A model generated the notes under the pieces. The model saw nothing but the letters and a program-made list of their open reading frames with translations. It did not search any database and had not been told where the DNA came from. The position numbers and the translations under genes were made by a program. From Vogesella margarita (GTDB taxonomy: Bacteria; Pseudomonadota; Gammaproteobacteria; Burkholderiales; Chromobacteriaceae), in the NCBI RefSeq assembly GCF_028548475.1, contig NZ_JAQQLE010000001.1:248001-312000 (forward strand): a stretch of 64,000 bases of DNA, read 5' to 3'. Every line of letters begins with the position of its first letter. Within the stretch, counting starts at the first letter, position 1. Below are positions 16,578 through 24,271 of the stretch, in pieces.

Positions 16578-17495
16578 ATGAATCTGGCAAAACAAAAGCT
16601 GCTGGCGGTGACGTGCGCCCTGACCACGGCACTGGTATGGGGAATGATGTGGTTCCCGTTTCGCGCGCTACACGAGGCCGGTTTTTCCACCGCCGCCACC
16701 TCGCTGACGGTGTATCTGGTCGCCGCCGCGCTGGGCGGGGTGCTGTTCCGCGAGGTGTTCCGCCGCGAGGCGCGTTTCGAGTTCATCCTGCTACCGCTGG
16801 CCCTGCTCTATGGCTGGTGCAACTTCAGCTACACCTGGGCGGTGTCGGAAGGGCAGGTGATGCGCGTGCTGCTGCTGTTCTACCTGTCGCCGCTGTGGAG
16901 CGCGCTGTTTTCCTGGTTGCTGCTGCACGAGCGCCTGAGCCGCATCGGCTGGCTGGTGATCGCCATGTCGCTGACCGGCATGATGGTGATCCTGTACCGC
17001 CCGGGGCTGTTCAGTGGCGACTTCTTCTCCAGCCGCGCCGACTGGCTGGCGCTGTCCGGCGGCATCAGCTTCGCGCTGGGCAATGTGCTGTCCAAGAAGG
17101 CGCATGCACTGCCGGTGGCGCTGAAGTCGGCGATGGTGTGGCTGGGCGTGGCCGCCTGCGGCCTGGCCTCGCTGCTGTGGCGCGGCCAGCTGGAGGCGGA
17201 GCTTGTGCTGCTGCACGGCGAGGTGCTGCTGATTGTGCTGGTGCTGGGCGTCACGCTGCTGGCGACCAGCATCATCTCGATGCACGGGTTGTCGATTCTG
17301 CCGGCGACGCAGGTGATGACGCTGATGCTGATGGAGCTGCTGTTCGCCGCCATTTCCGCCTATCTGCTCGCCGGCGAGCGCATGCAGCTGCAGGAGTGGA
17401 TCGGTGGCGCGCTGATCGCCAGCGCCAGCCTGCTGTCCGGCCACATCGTCGCCAGGCCGAAGCCGGTGGCGCAGCCGCTGCCGCAGGCGGCGTAA
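16578..17495 (+). CDS. EamA/DMT-family membrane transporter
   Basis: A 305-residue protein with about ten hydrophobic helices arranged as two EamA repeats. The first starts ALTTALVWGMMWFPFRAL; the second starts near residue 155 (WLALSGGISFALGNVLSKKA). Members of this drug/metabolite superfamily export amino acids, nucleosides or other small metabolites; the substrate cannot be read from sequence. It diverges from dapC with a 47-nt gap. Export of an amino acid linked to lysine/DAP metabolism would be speculation. It ends directly in a 15-bp hairpin made from two repeat copies. Confidence 0.85.
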   Translation: MNLAKQKLLAVTCALTTALVWGMMWFPFRALHEAGFSTAATSLTVYLVAAALGGVLFREVFRREARFEFILLPLALLYGWCNFSYTWAVSEGQVMRVLLLFYLSPLWSALFSWLLLHERLSRIGWLVIAMSLTGMMVILYRPGLFSGDFFSSRADWLALSGGISFALGNVLSKKAHALPVALKSAMVWLGVAACGLASLLWRGQLEAELVLLHGEVLLIVLVLGVTLLATSIISMHGLSILPATQVMTLMLMELLFAAISAYLLAGERMQLQEWIGGALIASASLLSGHIVARPKPVAQPLPQAA

Positions 17496-17530
17496 GCAAG
17501 GTTGGCCGCAGGCGTTGCGGCCAACCTTGC
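17496..17530. repeat. two head-to-head copies of the dispersed repeat forming a 15-bp hairpin
   Basis: GCAAGGTTGGCCGCA and TGCGGCCAACCTTGC are perfect reverse complements separated by GGCGT. The hairpin starts right after the TAA of the DMT permease. No T-run follows, so it is a putative terminator or 3' stabiliser built from two full-length copies of the dispersed word. Confidence 0.85.
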
Positions 17531-17606
17531 GCCGGTTCCATCCTCCTTGTCGTCCTTGCCGCCGCCGCCCTTGTGTTTTGCCATGGCGTTGGCGATAATC
17601 GCTTCA

Positions 17607-17630
17607 ATATTTCAATGATTATCAAAATAT
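17607..17630 (+). promoter_or_regulatory. ArsR operator-like palindrome overlapping the arsR start
   Basis: ATATTTCAATGATTATCAAAATAT is an imperfect 24-bp palindrome (9 of 12 pairs). It is AT-rich in a GC-rich background, and its last two bases are the AT of the arsR start codon. ArsR repressors bind such AT-rich dyads over their own promoter. No Shine-Dalgarno separates it from the ATG, so the arsR mRNA may be leaderless. Confidence 0.6.
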
Positions 17631-17937
17631 GGAAACGAAACTCGCCGTCAGGATGCTGGCCGCGCTGGCGCAGGAAACCCGCCTCGCGGTGTTTCGCCAG
17701 CTGGTGGAGGCCGGCCCCGCCGGACGTGCCGCCGGCGAGCTGGCCGAGGCACTGGGCTGCGCGCCGGCCACGCTGTCCTTCCACCTGAAAGAACTGTCTC
17801 ACGCCGGACTGATCGACGGGCGCCAGGATGGCCGCTTCGTGATCTACGCCGCCAATTTCAGCAGCATGAATGCGCTGCTGTCGTTTATGACCGAAAACTG
17901 CTGTCGCGCCTCCAGCGCCGACGGCTGTGCCTGCTGA
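17629..17937 (+). CDS. arsR: ArsR/SmtB-family arsenic-responsive repressor
   Basis: A 102-residue winged-helix regulator (ALAQETRLAVFRQLVEAGP, CAPATLSFHLKELSHAGLI, DGRFVIYAANF). Metal-site cysteines are at the C-terminus: C91-C92 in ENCC, plus C100 and C102. That layout resembles the AfArsR-type As(III) site (two adjacent Cys plus one further on) rather than the CVC site of E. coli ArsR. It should dissociate from the operator at 17607-17630 on binding trivalent arsenic. First gene of arsR-arsI-arsC-aquaporin. No ribosome site is visible before the ATG. Confidence 0.92.
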   Translation: METKLAVRMLAALAQETRLAVFRQLVEAGPAGRAAGELAEALGCAPATLSFHLKELSHAGLIDGRQDGRFVIYAANFSSMNALLSFMTENCCRASSADGCAC

Positions 17938-17951
17938 ACCGGAGAATTGCC

Positions 17952-18527
17952 ATGAAACGACTGCATATCCACGTCTCGGTGGACGAGCTGGCCACCAGCG
18001 TTCGCTTCTATAGCGCGCTGTTCGGCGCCGAGCCGAGCGTGCTGAAACACGACTACGCCAAGTGGCTGCTGGACGACCCGCGCGTCAACTTTGCCATCAG
18101 CCAGCGTGGCGCTCCGGCCGGGCTGGATCACCTCGGCATCCAGGCCGAAAACGGTGACGAGCTGGCCGAGCTGAAGCAGCGCATCGACGCTGCCGGCATG
18201 GCGGCGCTGACGGAAGAGGGTACCACCTGCTGTTACGCCAGATCGGACAAGCACTGGGTGCAGGACCCGTCCGGCATCGCCTGGGAAACCTACCACACGC
18301 TGGACAGCGCGCCGACCTATAACGACGCGCCGGCAGCCGCTGCGGCCAACCCCGACAGCTGTTGCGCCCCGGCGCCGGCGGCGCTGGCTGCCGCCGATGC
18401 CTGCTGCACTCCGAGTGCCGCCAGTAGCGATGCCGCCTGCTGTGCCCCAGCGCCGCAAAAGATCCAGCTGATCGCGCGCAAGAACATCGAAGCCATCGTT
18501 TCCAAGGAAAGGAAATCCCGTGACTGA
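17952..18527 (+). CDS. arsI: ArsI/CadI-family VOC dioxygenase (C-As lyase) with Cys-rich tail
   Basis: A 191-residue protein. Residues 1-118 form a vicinal-oxygen-chelate domain with candidate metal ligands H5, H60 and E112 and the vicinal pair C93-C94, the spacing known from ArsI enzymes that demethylate methylarsenite using Fe(II) and O2. Residues 119-170 form an Ala/Pro-rich tail with three more CC pairs at 137-138, 151-152 and 163-164 (CCAP, CCTP, CCAP), which could collect arsenic. CadI-type cadmium-induced proteins are the alternative; the ars operon favours ArsI. GGAG precedes the ATG, and the 3' end overlaps arsC by 8 nt. Tail codons for AANP come from a repeat copy. Confidence 0.85.
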   Translation: MKRLHIHVSVDELATSVRFYSALFGAEPSVLKHDYAKWLLDDPRVNFAISQRGAPAGLDHLGIQAENGDELAELKQRIDAAGMAALTEEGTTCCYARSDKHWVQDPSGIAWETYHTLDSAPTYNDAPAAAAANPDSCCAPAPAALAAADACCTPSAASSDAACCAPAPQKIQLIARKNIEAIVSKERKSRD

Positions 18528-19014
18528 CAAGGTCTACAACGTACTGATCCTGTGCACCGGCAACTCGGCGCGCAGCATTCTCGGCGAAGCACTGATCAAC
18601 CATCTGGGGCAGGGCCGTTTCCGCGGCTACAGCGCCGGCAGCCGTCCGGCCGGCAAGGTCAATCCCTACGCGCTGAAGACCCTGCAGCTGCACGGCATCG
18701 ACACCGCCGGTTACCGCAGCAAGAGCTGGGACGAGTTCGGCGTGCCGGATGCGCCGCAGATGGACTTCGTGTTCACCGTGTGCGGCAGCGCCGCCGGCGA
18801 GACCTGTCCGCTGTGGCCGGGTGCGCCGCTGCGTGCGCACTGGGGGCTGGAAGACCCGGCCGGGGTCGGCAGCAACGACGAGGAGGCGATGGCGGCGTTC
18901 GCGACCGCGTACCAGATCATCCATCGCCGCGTCAGCCGCTTCGTGGCGCTGGACATCGCCGCGCTGGGCGAGGATGAACTGAAGGCCGAACTGGCCGCCA
19001 TCGGGAAGGCATAA
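18520..19014 (+). CDS. arsC: arsenate reductase, low-molecular-weight phosphatase/thioredoxin type
   Basis: A 164-residue protein with the P-loop LCTGNSARS (C12) of the LMW tyrosine phosphatase fold and later redox cysteines C88 and C96 in FTVCGSAAGETCP. It reduces As(V) to As(III), probably with thioredoxin. It starts with GTG at 18520 behind a strong AAGGAAAGGAAA site, and overlaps arsI by 8 nt, suggesting coupled translation. Confidence 0.92.
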   Translation: MTDKVYNVLILCTGNSARSILGEALINHLGQGRFRGYSAGSRPAGKVNPYALKTLQLHGIDTAGYRSKSWDEFGVPDAPQMDFVFTVCGSAAGETCPLWPGAPLRAHWGLEDPAGVGSNDEEAMAAFATAYQIIHRRVSRFVALDIAALGEDELKAELAAIGKA

Positions 19015-19017
19015 GCG

Positions 19018-19683
19018 ATGCGGGCATTGGTTGCAGAAGCCCTCGGCAGTGCCCTGCTGCTGGCGGTGGTGGTCGGCTCCGGCATCATGGGGCAAACGTT
19101 GGCCGCAGGAAACGACGCGGTCGCCCTGCTGGCCAATGCGCTGGCCACCGGTGCCGGCCTGCTGGTGCTGATCACGCTGTTTGCGCCGCTGTCGGGCGCA
19201 CACTTCAATCCGGCGGTCAGCCTGGTGATGGCGGCGCGCGGCGATTTGCCGTGGCCACGCCTGCTGCCGTATCTGGCGGCGCAAGTGGCCGGTGCCGTCG
19301 CCGGCGTGCTGCTGGCGCACGCGATGTTCGACCTGCCGCTGCTGCAGGCATCGCAGCATGTGCGCAGCGGTTGGCCGCAATGGCTGGCCGAGGCCACCGC
19401 GACCGCCGGCCTGTTGCTGACCATTCTCGGTGGCGTGCGGCACGCCCGCGACAAGGTGGCGTTGCTGGTGGCGCTGTATATCGTGGCGGCGTACTGGTTT
19501 ACCGCCTCGACCTCGTTTGCCAATCCGGCGGTGACGCTGGCGCGCAGCCTGACCGATACCTTTGCCGGCATCGCGCCGGCCGATGTCGGCGGCTTTGTGC
19601 TGGCGCAGCTGGCGGGGGCGGCCATCGGTGGCGCGCTGGGCGGCTGGCTGTTCCGCGCCGGGCACGACACGGCCGGCGCCTGA
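19018..19683 (+). CDS. MIP-family aquaglyceroporin, probable arsenite channel (AqpS-like)
   Basis: A 221-residue membrane protein with six helices and the two half-helix NPA motifs, HFNPAVS near residue 64 and FANPAVT near 166. MIP proteins placed in ars operons, such as Sinorhizobium AqpS, let As(OH)3 produced by ArsC flow out of the cell. No ArsB, Acr3 or ArsP pump is encoded here, so the channel is the only visible exit. It starts 3 nt after the arsC stop. Repeat words occur at about 19093 (variant) and 19372. Confidence 0.88.
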   Translation: MRALVAEALGSALLLAVVVGSGIMGQTLAAGNDAVALLANALATGAGLLVLITLFAPLSGAHFNPAVSLVMAARGDLPWPRLLPYLAAQVAGAVAGVLLAHAMFDLPLLQASQHVRSGWPQWLAEATATAGLLLTILGGVRHARDKVALLVALYIVAAYWFTASTSFANPAVTLARSLTDTFAGIAPADVGGFVLAQLAGAAIGGALGGWLFRAGHDTAGA

Positions 19684-19703
19684 GGCTCCGTGCTGACTGC
19701 CTG

Positions 19704-19730
19704 GGGCCGCAGCTTGCTGCGGCCCTTTTT
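19704..19730 (+). terminator. terminator of the ars operon
   Basis: GGGCCGCAGC-TT-GCTGCGGCCC followed by TTTTT, 20 nt after the aquaporin stop. Confidence 0.88.
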
Positions 19731-19739
19731 CATCCCTCC

Positions 19740-19761
19740 AAAAAAAACGGCCCGCAGGCCG
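19740..19761 (-). terminator. terminator of the lutABC operon
   Basis: On the minus strand CGGCC-TGCG-GGCCG followed by eight T, 26 nt after the lutC stop. It lies back to back with the ars terminator. Confidence 0.75.
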
Positions 19762-19787
19762 TATCAAGAGAAGCAACAACGCAGTAT

Positions 19788-20354
19788 TCAGACGAAGATC
19801 ACCAGCGCCGCCATGGCGCCGTGGGCACCCATCACCAGGCTTTGTTCGATGTCGGCGGTGCGCGAGCTGCCGCTGATGAACGCGCCAAAGCCGTGCTCGC
19901 GGATGCTGACGCGGGTGTAGGCGTCGCGCATGGTGTCGACAATGGCATCTTTCGGCACCACCAGCACCAGCTTCTGGGTAAGGAAATACAGCGCGCGCTG
20001 GCTGTTGCCGGAGTGGCTGACCCACACCGCCGCGCTTTCCGCCACCGCCAGCTCGCCGGGCACGATGGCGATGTCGACGTCGTGCCAGTCGTGCGGTGCG
20101 GTTACCTGTTCCGGCGTGGTGGCGGTCAGGTCGGCTACGCGGCCATGTTGCGGCCAACGTTGTGCGACGATGTCCTGCACCGTCTCGCCAGGTTGCAGCT
20201 GTACCGCGTCGCCGCCGAGGTTGCGCACCAGCGTGGCAAAGGCGTCGAACTTGTTTTCAAAGGTGATGAACGGCACCGCGTGGATGTCCGGCAGCGCCGG
20301 GCCTTGCGGGCGGTTCTGGCGCAGGCGGGCGAGGATGGTTTCGCGGCTGCTCAT
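19788..20354 (-). CDS. lutC: lactate utilisation protein LutC
   Basis: A 188-residue LutC/YkgG-family (LUD domain) protein: SSRETILARLRQNRP start, then IAVVPGELAVAESA-type core (here VDIAIVPGELAVAESAAVWV) and GAHGAMAALVIFV end. It is part of the LutABC complex that oxidises L-lactate to pyruvate. The ATG at 20354 overlaps the lutB stop by 4 nt. A variant repeat copy (TTGCGGCCAACGTT) lies near 20148. Confidence 0.9.
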   Translation of the reverse strand: MSSRETILARLRQNRPQGPALPDIHAVPFITFENKFDAFATLVRNLGGDAVQLQPGETVQDIVAQRWPQHGRVADLTATTPEQVTAPHDWHDVDIAIVPGELAVAESAAVWVSHSGNSQRALYFLTQKLVLVVPKDAIVDTMRDAYTRVSIREHGFGAFISGSSRTADIEQSLVMGAHGAMAALVIFV

Positions 20355-21733
20355 GACTTGTTCTCCTTTCTGGCCTGCCACATTTCCTTGAAGCTCTGCG
20401 CCGGCATGTCCGGCAGCTCGCGCCCCGGCCGGCTCCATGCGCTGTGTCGTGTCAGTGCCTGCGGCACGATGGGCACCACCTTGCGCATCAGCTTGCCGCC
20501 GGCGTCCAGCAGGCTTGGATGCTGGGTTAGGAAGCGCATCGCCAGCAGGCCCATCTTCTTGGCCGGCTTCAGCGTGCCGGCGTCGAAGGCGCGCTTGCGC
20601 TGCAGGATCAGCTGCTCGTGCAGATTGATCTTCACCGGGCAGACATTGCTGCACGAGCCGCAGGTGGTGCAGGCGAAGGCCATGCTGCCGTGCTTCTTGA
20701 TGTCGCGGCTGGGACCGAGGGTGGAGCCGATCGGCCCCGGGATGATGTAGCTGTAGCTGTGGCCGGTGCTACGGCGGTACACCGGGCAGGTGTTCATGCA
20801 GGCGCCGCAGCGGATGCAGCGCAGGCTCTGGTAGAAGTCGTCGTTGCCGAGGATGTCGCTGCGGCCGTTGTCGACGATCACGATGTGCATCTGCCCGCCC
20901 GGGCGCGCCTGCTGGAAGTGCGACGTATAAGTCGTAATCGGCGAGCCGATGGCCGAACGCGCCAAGAGGCGGGTGAACACGCCCAGGTGTTCCTGTTTGG
21001 GGATGATTTTCTCCAGCCCCATGCTGGCGATGTGGATCGGTGGCAGCGCGGTGCCGAGGTCGGCATTGCCTTCGTTGGTGCACACCACCACGCCGCCGGT
21101 TTCGGCGATGGCAAAGTTGACGCCGGTGAGGCCGGCATCGGCGGTAAGGAAGTGTTCGCGCAGGTTGGCGCGCGCGGCGTGGGTCAAATAGGTCGGGTCG
21201 TTGTTGCCGGCCTCGGTGCCCAGTTCTTTATGGAACAGTTCGGAGATCTGTTCCTTCTTCAGGTGAATCGCCGGCATCACGATGTGGCTCGGCGGCTCGT
21301 GGCGCAGCTGCACGATGCGCTCGCCGAGGTCGGTGTCGATCACCGCTATGCCGCGCTGCTCCAGATACGGGTTCAGCCCGCATTCCTCGGTCAGCATCGA
21401 TTTCGACTTCACCAGCTTCTTGACGCCCCCCGCAGCCAGGATGCCGTGCACGATGCGGTTGTGCTCGTCGGCATCGGACGCCCAGTGCACGGTGACGCCG
21501 TTCTGCTCGGCGTTACGCTGGAACTGCTCTAGGTACTCGTCGAGTTTTGACAGCGTGTGCGCCTTGATCTGCTGCGCCAAGCTTCGCAGCTGTTCCCACT
21601 CCGGCAGCTGCTTGGCCTGCATGTCGCGCTTCTGCCGCACCCACCAGATGGCGGAGTCGTGCCAGCGCGCCTGTTCACGGTCCTGCAAAAAGGCTGCCGC
21701 TGCTTCGGCGTGGTTGATGTTGTCGTTCTTCAT
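20351..21733 (-). CDS. lutB: iron-sulfur lactate utilisation protein LutB
   Basis: A 460-residue protein: N-terminal LUD-type domain, then two 4Fe-4S clusters, CIRCGACMNTCP at 306-317 and CTTCGSCSNVCP at 355-366. LutB is the iron-sulfur core of the LutABC L-lactate oxidising complex in the cytoplasm. The ATG at 21733 overlaps the lutA stop by 4 nt; the frame is open further upstream over lutA, but that part is not LutB-like. Confidence 0.94.
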   Translation of the reverse strand: MKNDNINHAEAAAAFLQDREQARWHDSAIWWVRQKRDMQAKQLPEWEQLRSLAQQIKAHTLSKLDEYLEQFQRNAEQNGVTVHWASDADEHNRIVHGILAAGGVKKLVKSKSMLTEECGLNPYLEQRGIAVIDTDLGERIVQLRHEPPSHIVMPAIHLKKEQISELFHKELGTEAGNNDPTYLTHAARANLREHFLTADAGLTGVNFAIAETGGVVVCTNEGNADLGTALPPIHIASMGLEKIIPKQEHLGVFTRLLARSAIGSPITTYTSHFQQARPGGQMHIVIVDNGRSDILGNDDFYQSLRCIRCGACMNTCPVYRRSTGHSYSYIIPGPIGSTLGPSRDIKKHGSMAFACTTCGSCSNVCPVKINLHEQLILQRKRAFDAGTLKPAKKMGLLAMRFLTQHPSLLDAGGKLMRKVVPIVPQALTRHSAWSRPGRELPDMPAQSFKEMWQARKENKS

Positions 21734-22485
21734 GCCGCGCCCCCGCGTCCGGTGAGGATCTCGACGATGTGCAGCGGACGGATGGGACGACACTTGTGGC
21801 GGATGATGCCGCCCATGTGCATCAGGCAGGACGGGTCGGCGCCGACGATGAACTCGGCACCGGTGGCCTCGTGCTGCGCCACGCGGTCTTCGCCCATCGC
21901 CACCGATACTTCCGGTTCGTCCACGCTGAAGGTGCCGCCGAAGCCGCAGCACTCGTCACGGCGTTCCGGCAGCCGCACGTCGACGCCGTCCACCAGCTGC
22001 AGGATGCGTTCCAGCCGCGAGTGGTAGGGGATCATCAGCTCCGATGGCGCTGCGTGACCCAGCTCGCGCAGGCCGTGGCAGCTCTGGTGGATGGACACCG
22101 GGTGCGGGAAGTACACCGGCTTGGGCAGCCTGTCGACCTTCAGCACGTCCTGCAGGAATTCCACGATCTCGTACACGCGCGGCTGCATGGCCTGGTAGTC
22201 GGCATCGTCGGCGATATACCAGCCGTAGTGATGCTTGACGTGCGAGGTGCAGCTGCCGGACGGCGACACGATGTAGTCGTAGTCCTTGAACACGCCGGTG
22301 AAGCGGCGCGCGGCGTCGCAGGCGCCCTGGCTGTCGCCGTTATTGCTCAAGGGTTGGCCGCAACAGGATTGTTCCAGCGGGTAGACGACATCGATACCGT
22401 AGCCTTCCAGCAGCTCGGCGGTAGCCATCGCCACGTGCGGATACAGTTCGTTGACGAAACAGGGGATGAAAAGGGCGACGTTCAT
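21730..22485 (-). CDS. lutA: lactate utilisation protein LutA (CCG-domain)
   Basis: A 251-residue protein with two cysteine-rich CCG domains: the first includes QSCCGQPLSNNGD near residue 40, the second ERRDECCGFGGTFSVDEPEV near 190. These bind an iron-sulfur cofactor and act with LutB and LutC in L-lactate oxidation to pyruvate. First gene of the operon; its promoter should lie in 22486-22700, where I see only a repeat copy at 22686. CGQP in the first domain is encoded by another copy (about 22353). Confidence 0.93.
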   Translation of the reverse strand: MNVALFIPCFVNELYPHVAMATAELLEGYGIDVVYPLEQSCCGQPLSNNGDSQGACDAARRFTGVFKDYDYIVSPSGSCTSHVKHHYGWYIADDADYQAMQPRVYEIVEFLQDVLKVDRLPKPVYFPHPVSIHQSCHGLRELGHAAPSELMIPYHSRLERILQLVDGVDVRLPERRDECCGFGGTFSVDEPEVSVAMGEDRVAQHEATGAEFIVGADPSCLMHMGGIIRHKCRPIRPLHIVEILTGRGGAA

Positions 22486-22704
22486 GGCGTAAGCAGGGTC
22501 TCCAGCGCAATGCCCGGGCAGGCTCGTTCTGGATTAAAGCCCGTGCCGGCGCGCCTGCCAATGCGGAATTACCCTTGCGCCGGCGATTGTCGGCCGCCAG
22601 ATAGCGTGCCGCGCCGAAGCGGGTGTCTGTAACGATGGGGGCATGGCGCAGCAGCCAGCCCCGGCACCGAGTTTTTCCGGGTGCCCAGGGTTGGCCGCAG
22701 TAGC

Positions 22705-23577
22705 TCACACCGGGTCGATGTGGGTCATCACGTCCAGCACCGGCTGGCTGCTCATCACCCGCAGCCGTGCCGCGGCGGCGATGTCGTGGCCCTGGTGCAC
22801 GGTCAGGTTGCCGTCGATCTCGAGGTGGACGTCGACCTGGATCTGGTCGGCCATGCGCCGCGTGCGCAGGTCGTGCACGCCCTGCACCCCCGGCGTCGCC
22901 AGCAGCGTGGCGCGGATGGCGGCCACGGTATCCGCGTCGGCGGCGCGGTCCATCAGGTCGTGCAGCGCGTCCCAGGCGAAGCCCCAGCCGGTCTTGCCGA
23001 CCATGAAGCCGACCAGCGCCGCCGCCAGCGGATCGAGCCAGGTGTAGCCGGCGAGGTTGCCGGCGATGCCCAGCGCCACCACCAGCGACGAGGCGGCGTC
23101 GGCGCGCGCGTGCCAGGCGTTGGCCACCAGCATGCTGGATTTGACCTCGGTGGCGATCTTCAGCATGTAGCGGAACAGCAATTCCTTGCTCAGCAGCGTC
23201 AGCAGCGCGACCCACAGCGCCGCCTGGTGCACCGGCACCAGCGGCGTACTGCTTGTGATCTTGTTGCCGGCGCCCAGCAGCATGCTGGCGCCAGCGCCCA
23301 GCAGCAGCAGGCCCAGCGCCAGCGAGGCGGCGGTCTCGTAGCGCTGGTGGCCGTAGTGGTGGTCGTCGTCCGGCGCCTTGTGGCTGTGGCGGCGCGCCAA
23401 GAGAGCGACGAAGTCGGCGATCAGGTCGGACAGCGAGTGTAGCGCGTCGGCAACCAGCGCCTGCGAGCCGGCCCACAGCCCGGTGACGATCTGCAGCAGG
23501 GTGAGCACGACGTTGACGGCAACGCTGACCCACAGGCTGCGTTGCGCGGCCTGCTGCAGGGAGGGATGCGGGTTCAT
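22705..23577 (-). CDS. cation diffusion facilitator (CDF) metal transporter
   Basis: A 290-residue CDF protein with six predicted helices and a C-terminal cytoplasmic domain. Metal sites are H47-x3-D51 (ALHSLSD) in helix 2 and H156-x3-D160 (AWHARAD) in helix 5. This HxxxD/HxxxD arrangement is usual for Zn-type CDFs, while DxxxD favours Fe/Mn. A His-rich loop (HSHKAPDDDHHYGH, residues 64-77) follows helix 2. It exports divalent metal using the proton gradient. Zinc is the likely substrate by motif; this is not proven. Confidence 0.88.
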   Translation of the reverse strand: MNPHPSLQQAAQRSLWVSVAVNVVLTLLQIVTGLWAGSQALVADALHSLSDLIADFVALLARRHSHKAPDDDHHYGHQRYETAASLALGLLLLGAGASMLLGAGNKITSSTPLVPVHQAALWVALLTLLSKELLFRYMLKIATEVKSSMLVANAWHARADAASSLVVALGIAGNLAGYTWLDPLAAALVGFMVGKTGWGFAWDALHDLMDRAADADTVAAIRATLLATPGVQGVHDLRTRRMADQIQVDVHLEIDGNLTVHQGHDIAAAARLRVMSSQPVLDVMTHIDPV

Positions 23578-23647
23578 GACGGGCTCCGGAAAAAAGGGGG
23601 GATGCTGGCAGCGGCGGCTGAAGCCTGCCTTAAGACGCGCCGGCCGC

Positions 23648-24205
23648 TCATGGCTGATCCTGTTCGTCGTTCTCGTCCAGCGGCGGCAGATTGGCCAGCA
23701 GCTCGCCGAGCAGGCTCTGCGTCAGCCACGCCGGGATGGCCGGCAGCTGCCACTCGGCCTTGTCGGCGCACAGCAGCAGTGTGCGCAGGAAACGGTGGAA
23801 ACCGGGGCGGCTCTGGCGCAGGTTCAGCGTCTTGTCGCCGCAGACGAAGCTGAGGCTGGCGTAGTCGCGGCCCAGCTGCGCGTCCAGACCGGTGCACAGC
23901 AGGATGTCGCTGTCGCCCGGCCGCGCCGGCGCGCTGTCGCTGAACTGCAGCGGACGGTGCTGCGGGTCGTTCGTGTCGAGGTCTTCCTCGTTCATCGCCA
24001 TGCGGTGTTCCAGCGCGATGCGTTCGTCCTCGTTGCCGGCGCCGGGGATGCCGTCGCCAGGCACCTGGCCTGCGAACAGGCGCGCGATGTCACCGAGGAT
24101 GGAACAGGTCAGGCGGCGGGTCAGCCACAGCTTGTGGTCGCCCGGTTGAACCACCACCAGCAGGCGGTCTTCGGACTGGAAATAGCTAAAGGAAGTTGAG
24201 CTCAT
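23648..24205 (-). CDS. hypothetical protein, 185 residues, unrecognised
   Basis: I do not recognise a family. The protein has no signal peptide or membrane helix. Features are an N-terminal YFQSEDRLLVVVQPGDHKLWLTRRL (only partly quoted motif: DHKLWLTRRL), a low-charge middle, a stretch FVCGDKTLNLRQSRPGF, and a very acidic C-terminus (PPLDENDEQDQP). Codon use is typical of the genome, so it is likely a real native gene. It diverges from srkA with only 66 nt between starts. The start at 24205 is tentative, with a weak ribosome site; the frame is open upstream. Confidence 0.6.
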   Translation of the reverse strand: MSSTSFSYFQSEDRLLVVVQPGDHKLWLTRRLTCSILGDIARLFAGQVPGDGIPGAGNEDERIALEHRMAMNEEDLDTNDPQHRPLQFSDSAPARPGDSDILLCTGLDAQLGRDYASLSFVCGDKTLNLRQSRPGFHRFLRTLLLCADKAEWQLPAIPAWLTQSLLGELLANLPPLDENDEQDQP

Positions 24206-24258
24206 CCACGGATGGTAAAGGCTGGCCGACAATTCGCAAAGCATCGCGCCATGCGCCT

Positions 24259-24264
24259 TATAAT
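24259..24264 (+). promoter_or_regulatory. consensus -10 box directly before the srkA start
   Basis: TATAAT ends 7 nt before the ATG at 24272, so transcription would begin at or one base before the start codon and the mRNA would be leaderless. No Shine-Dalgarno is present. A clear -35 box was not found. Confidence 0.5.
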
Positions 24265-24271
24265 GCCGACC

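Noticed and set aside
18097-20157. 686-codon open frame on the minus strand across the ars operon
   Set aside because: Low-complexity Arg/Ala/Gly-rich translation, antisense to four clearly functional genes; a GC-rich shadow frame.
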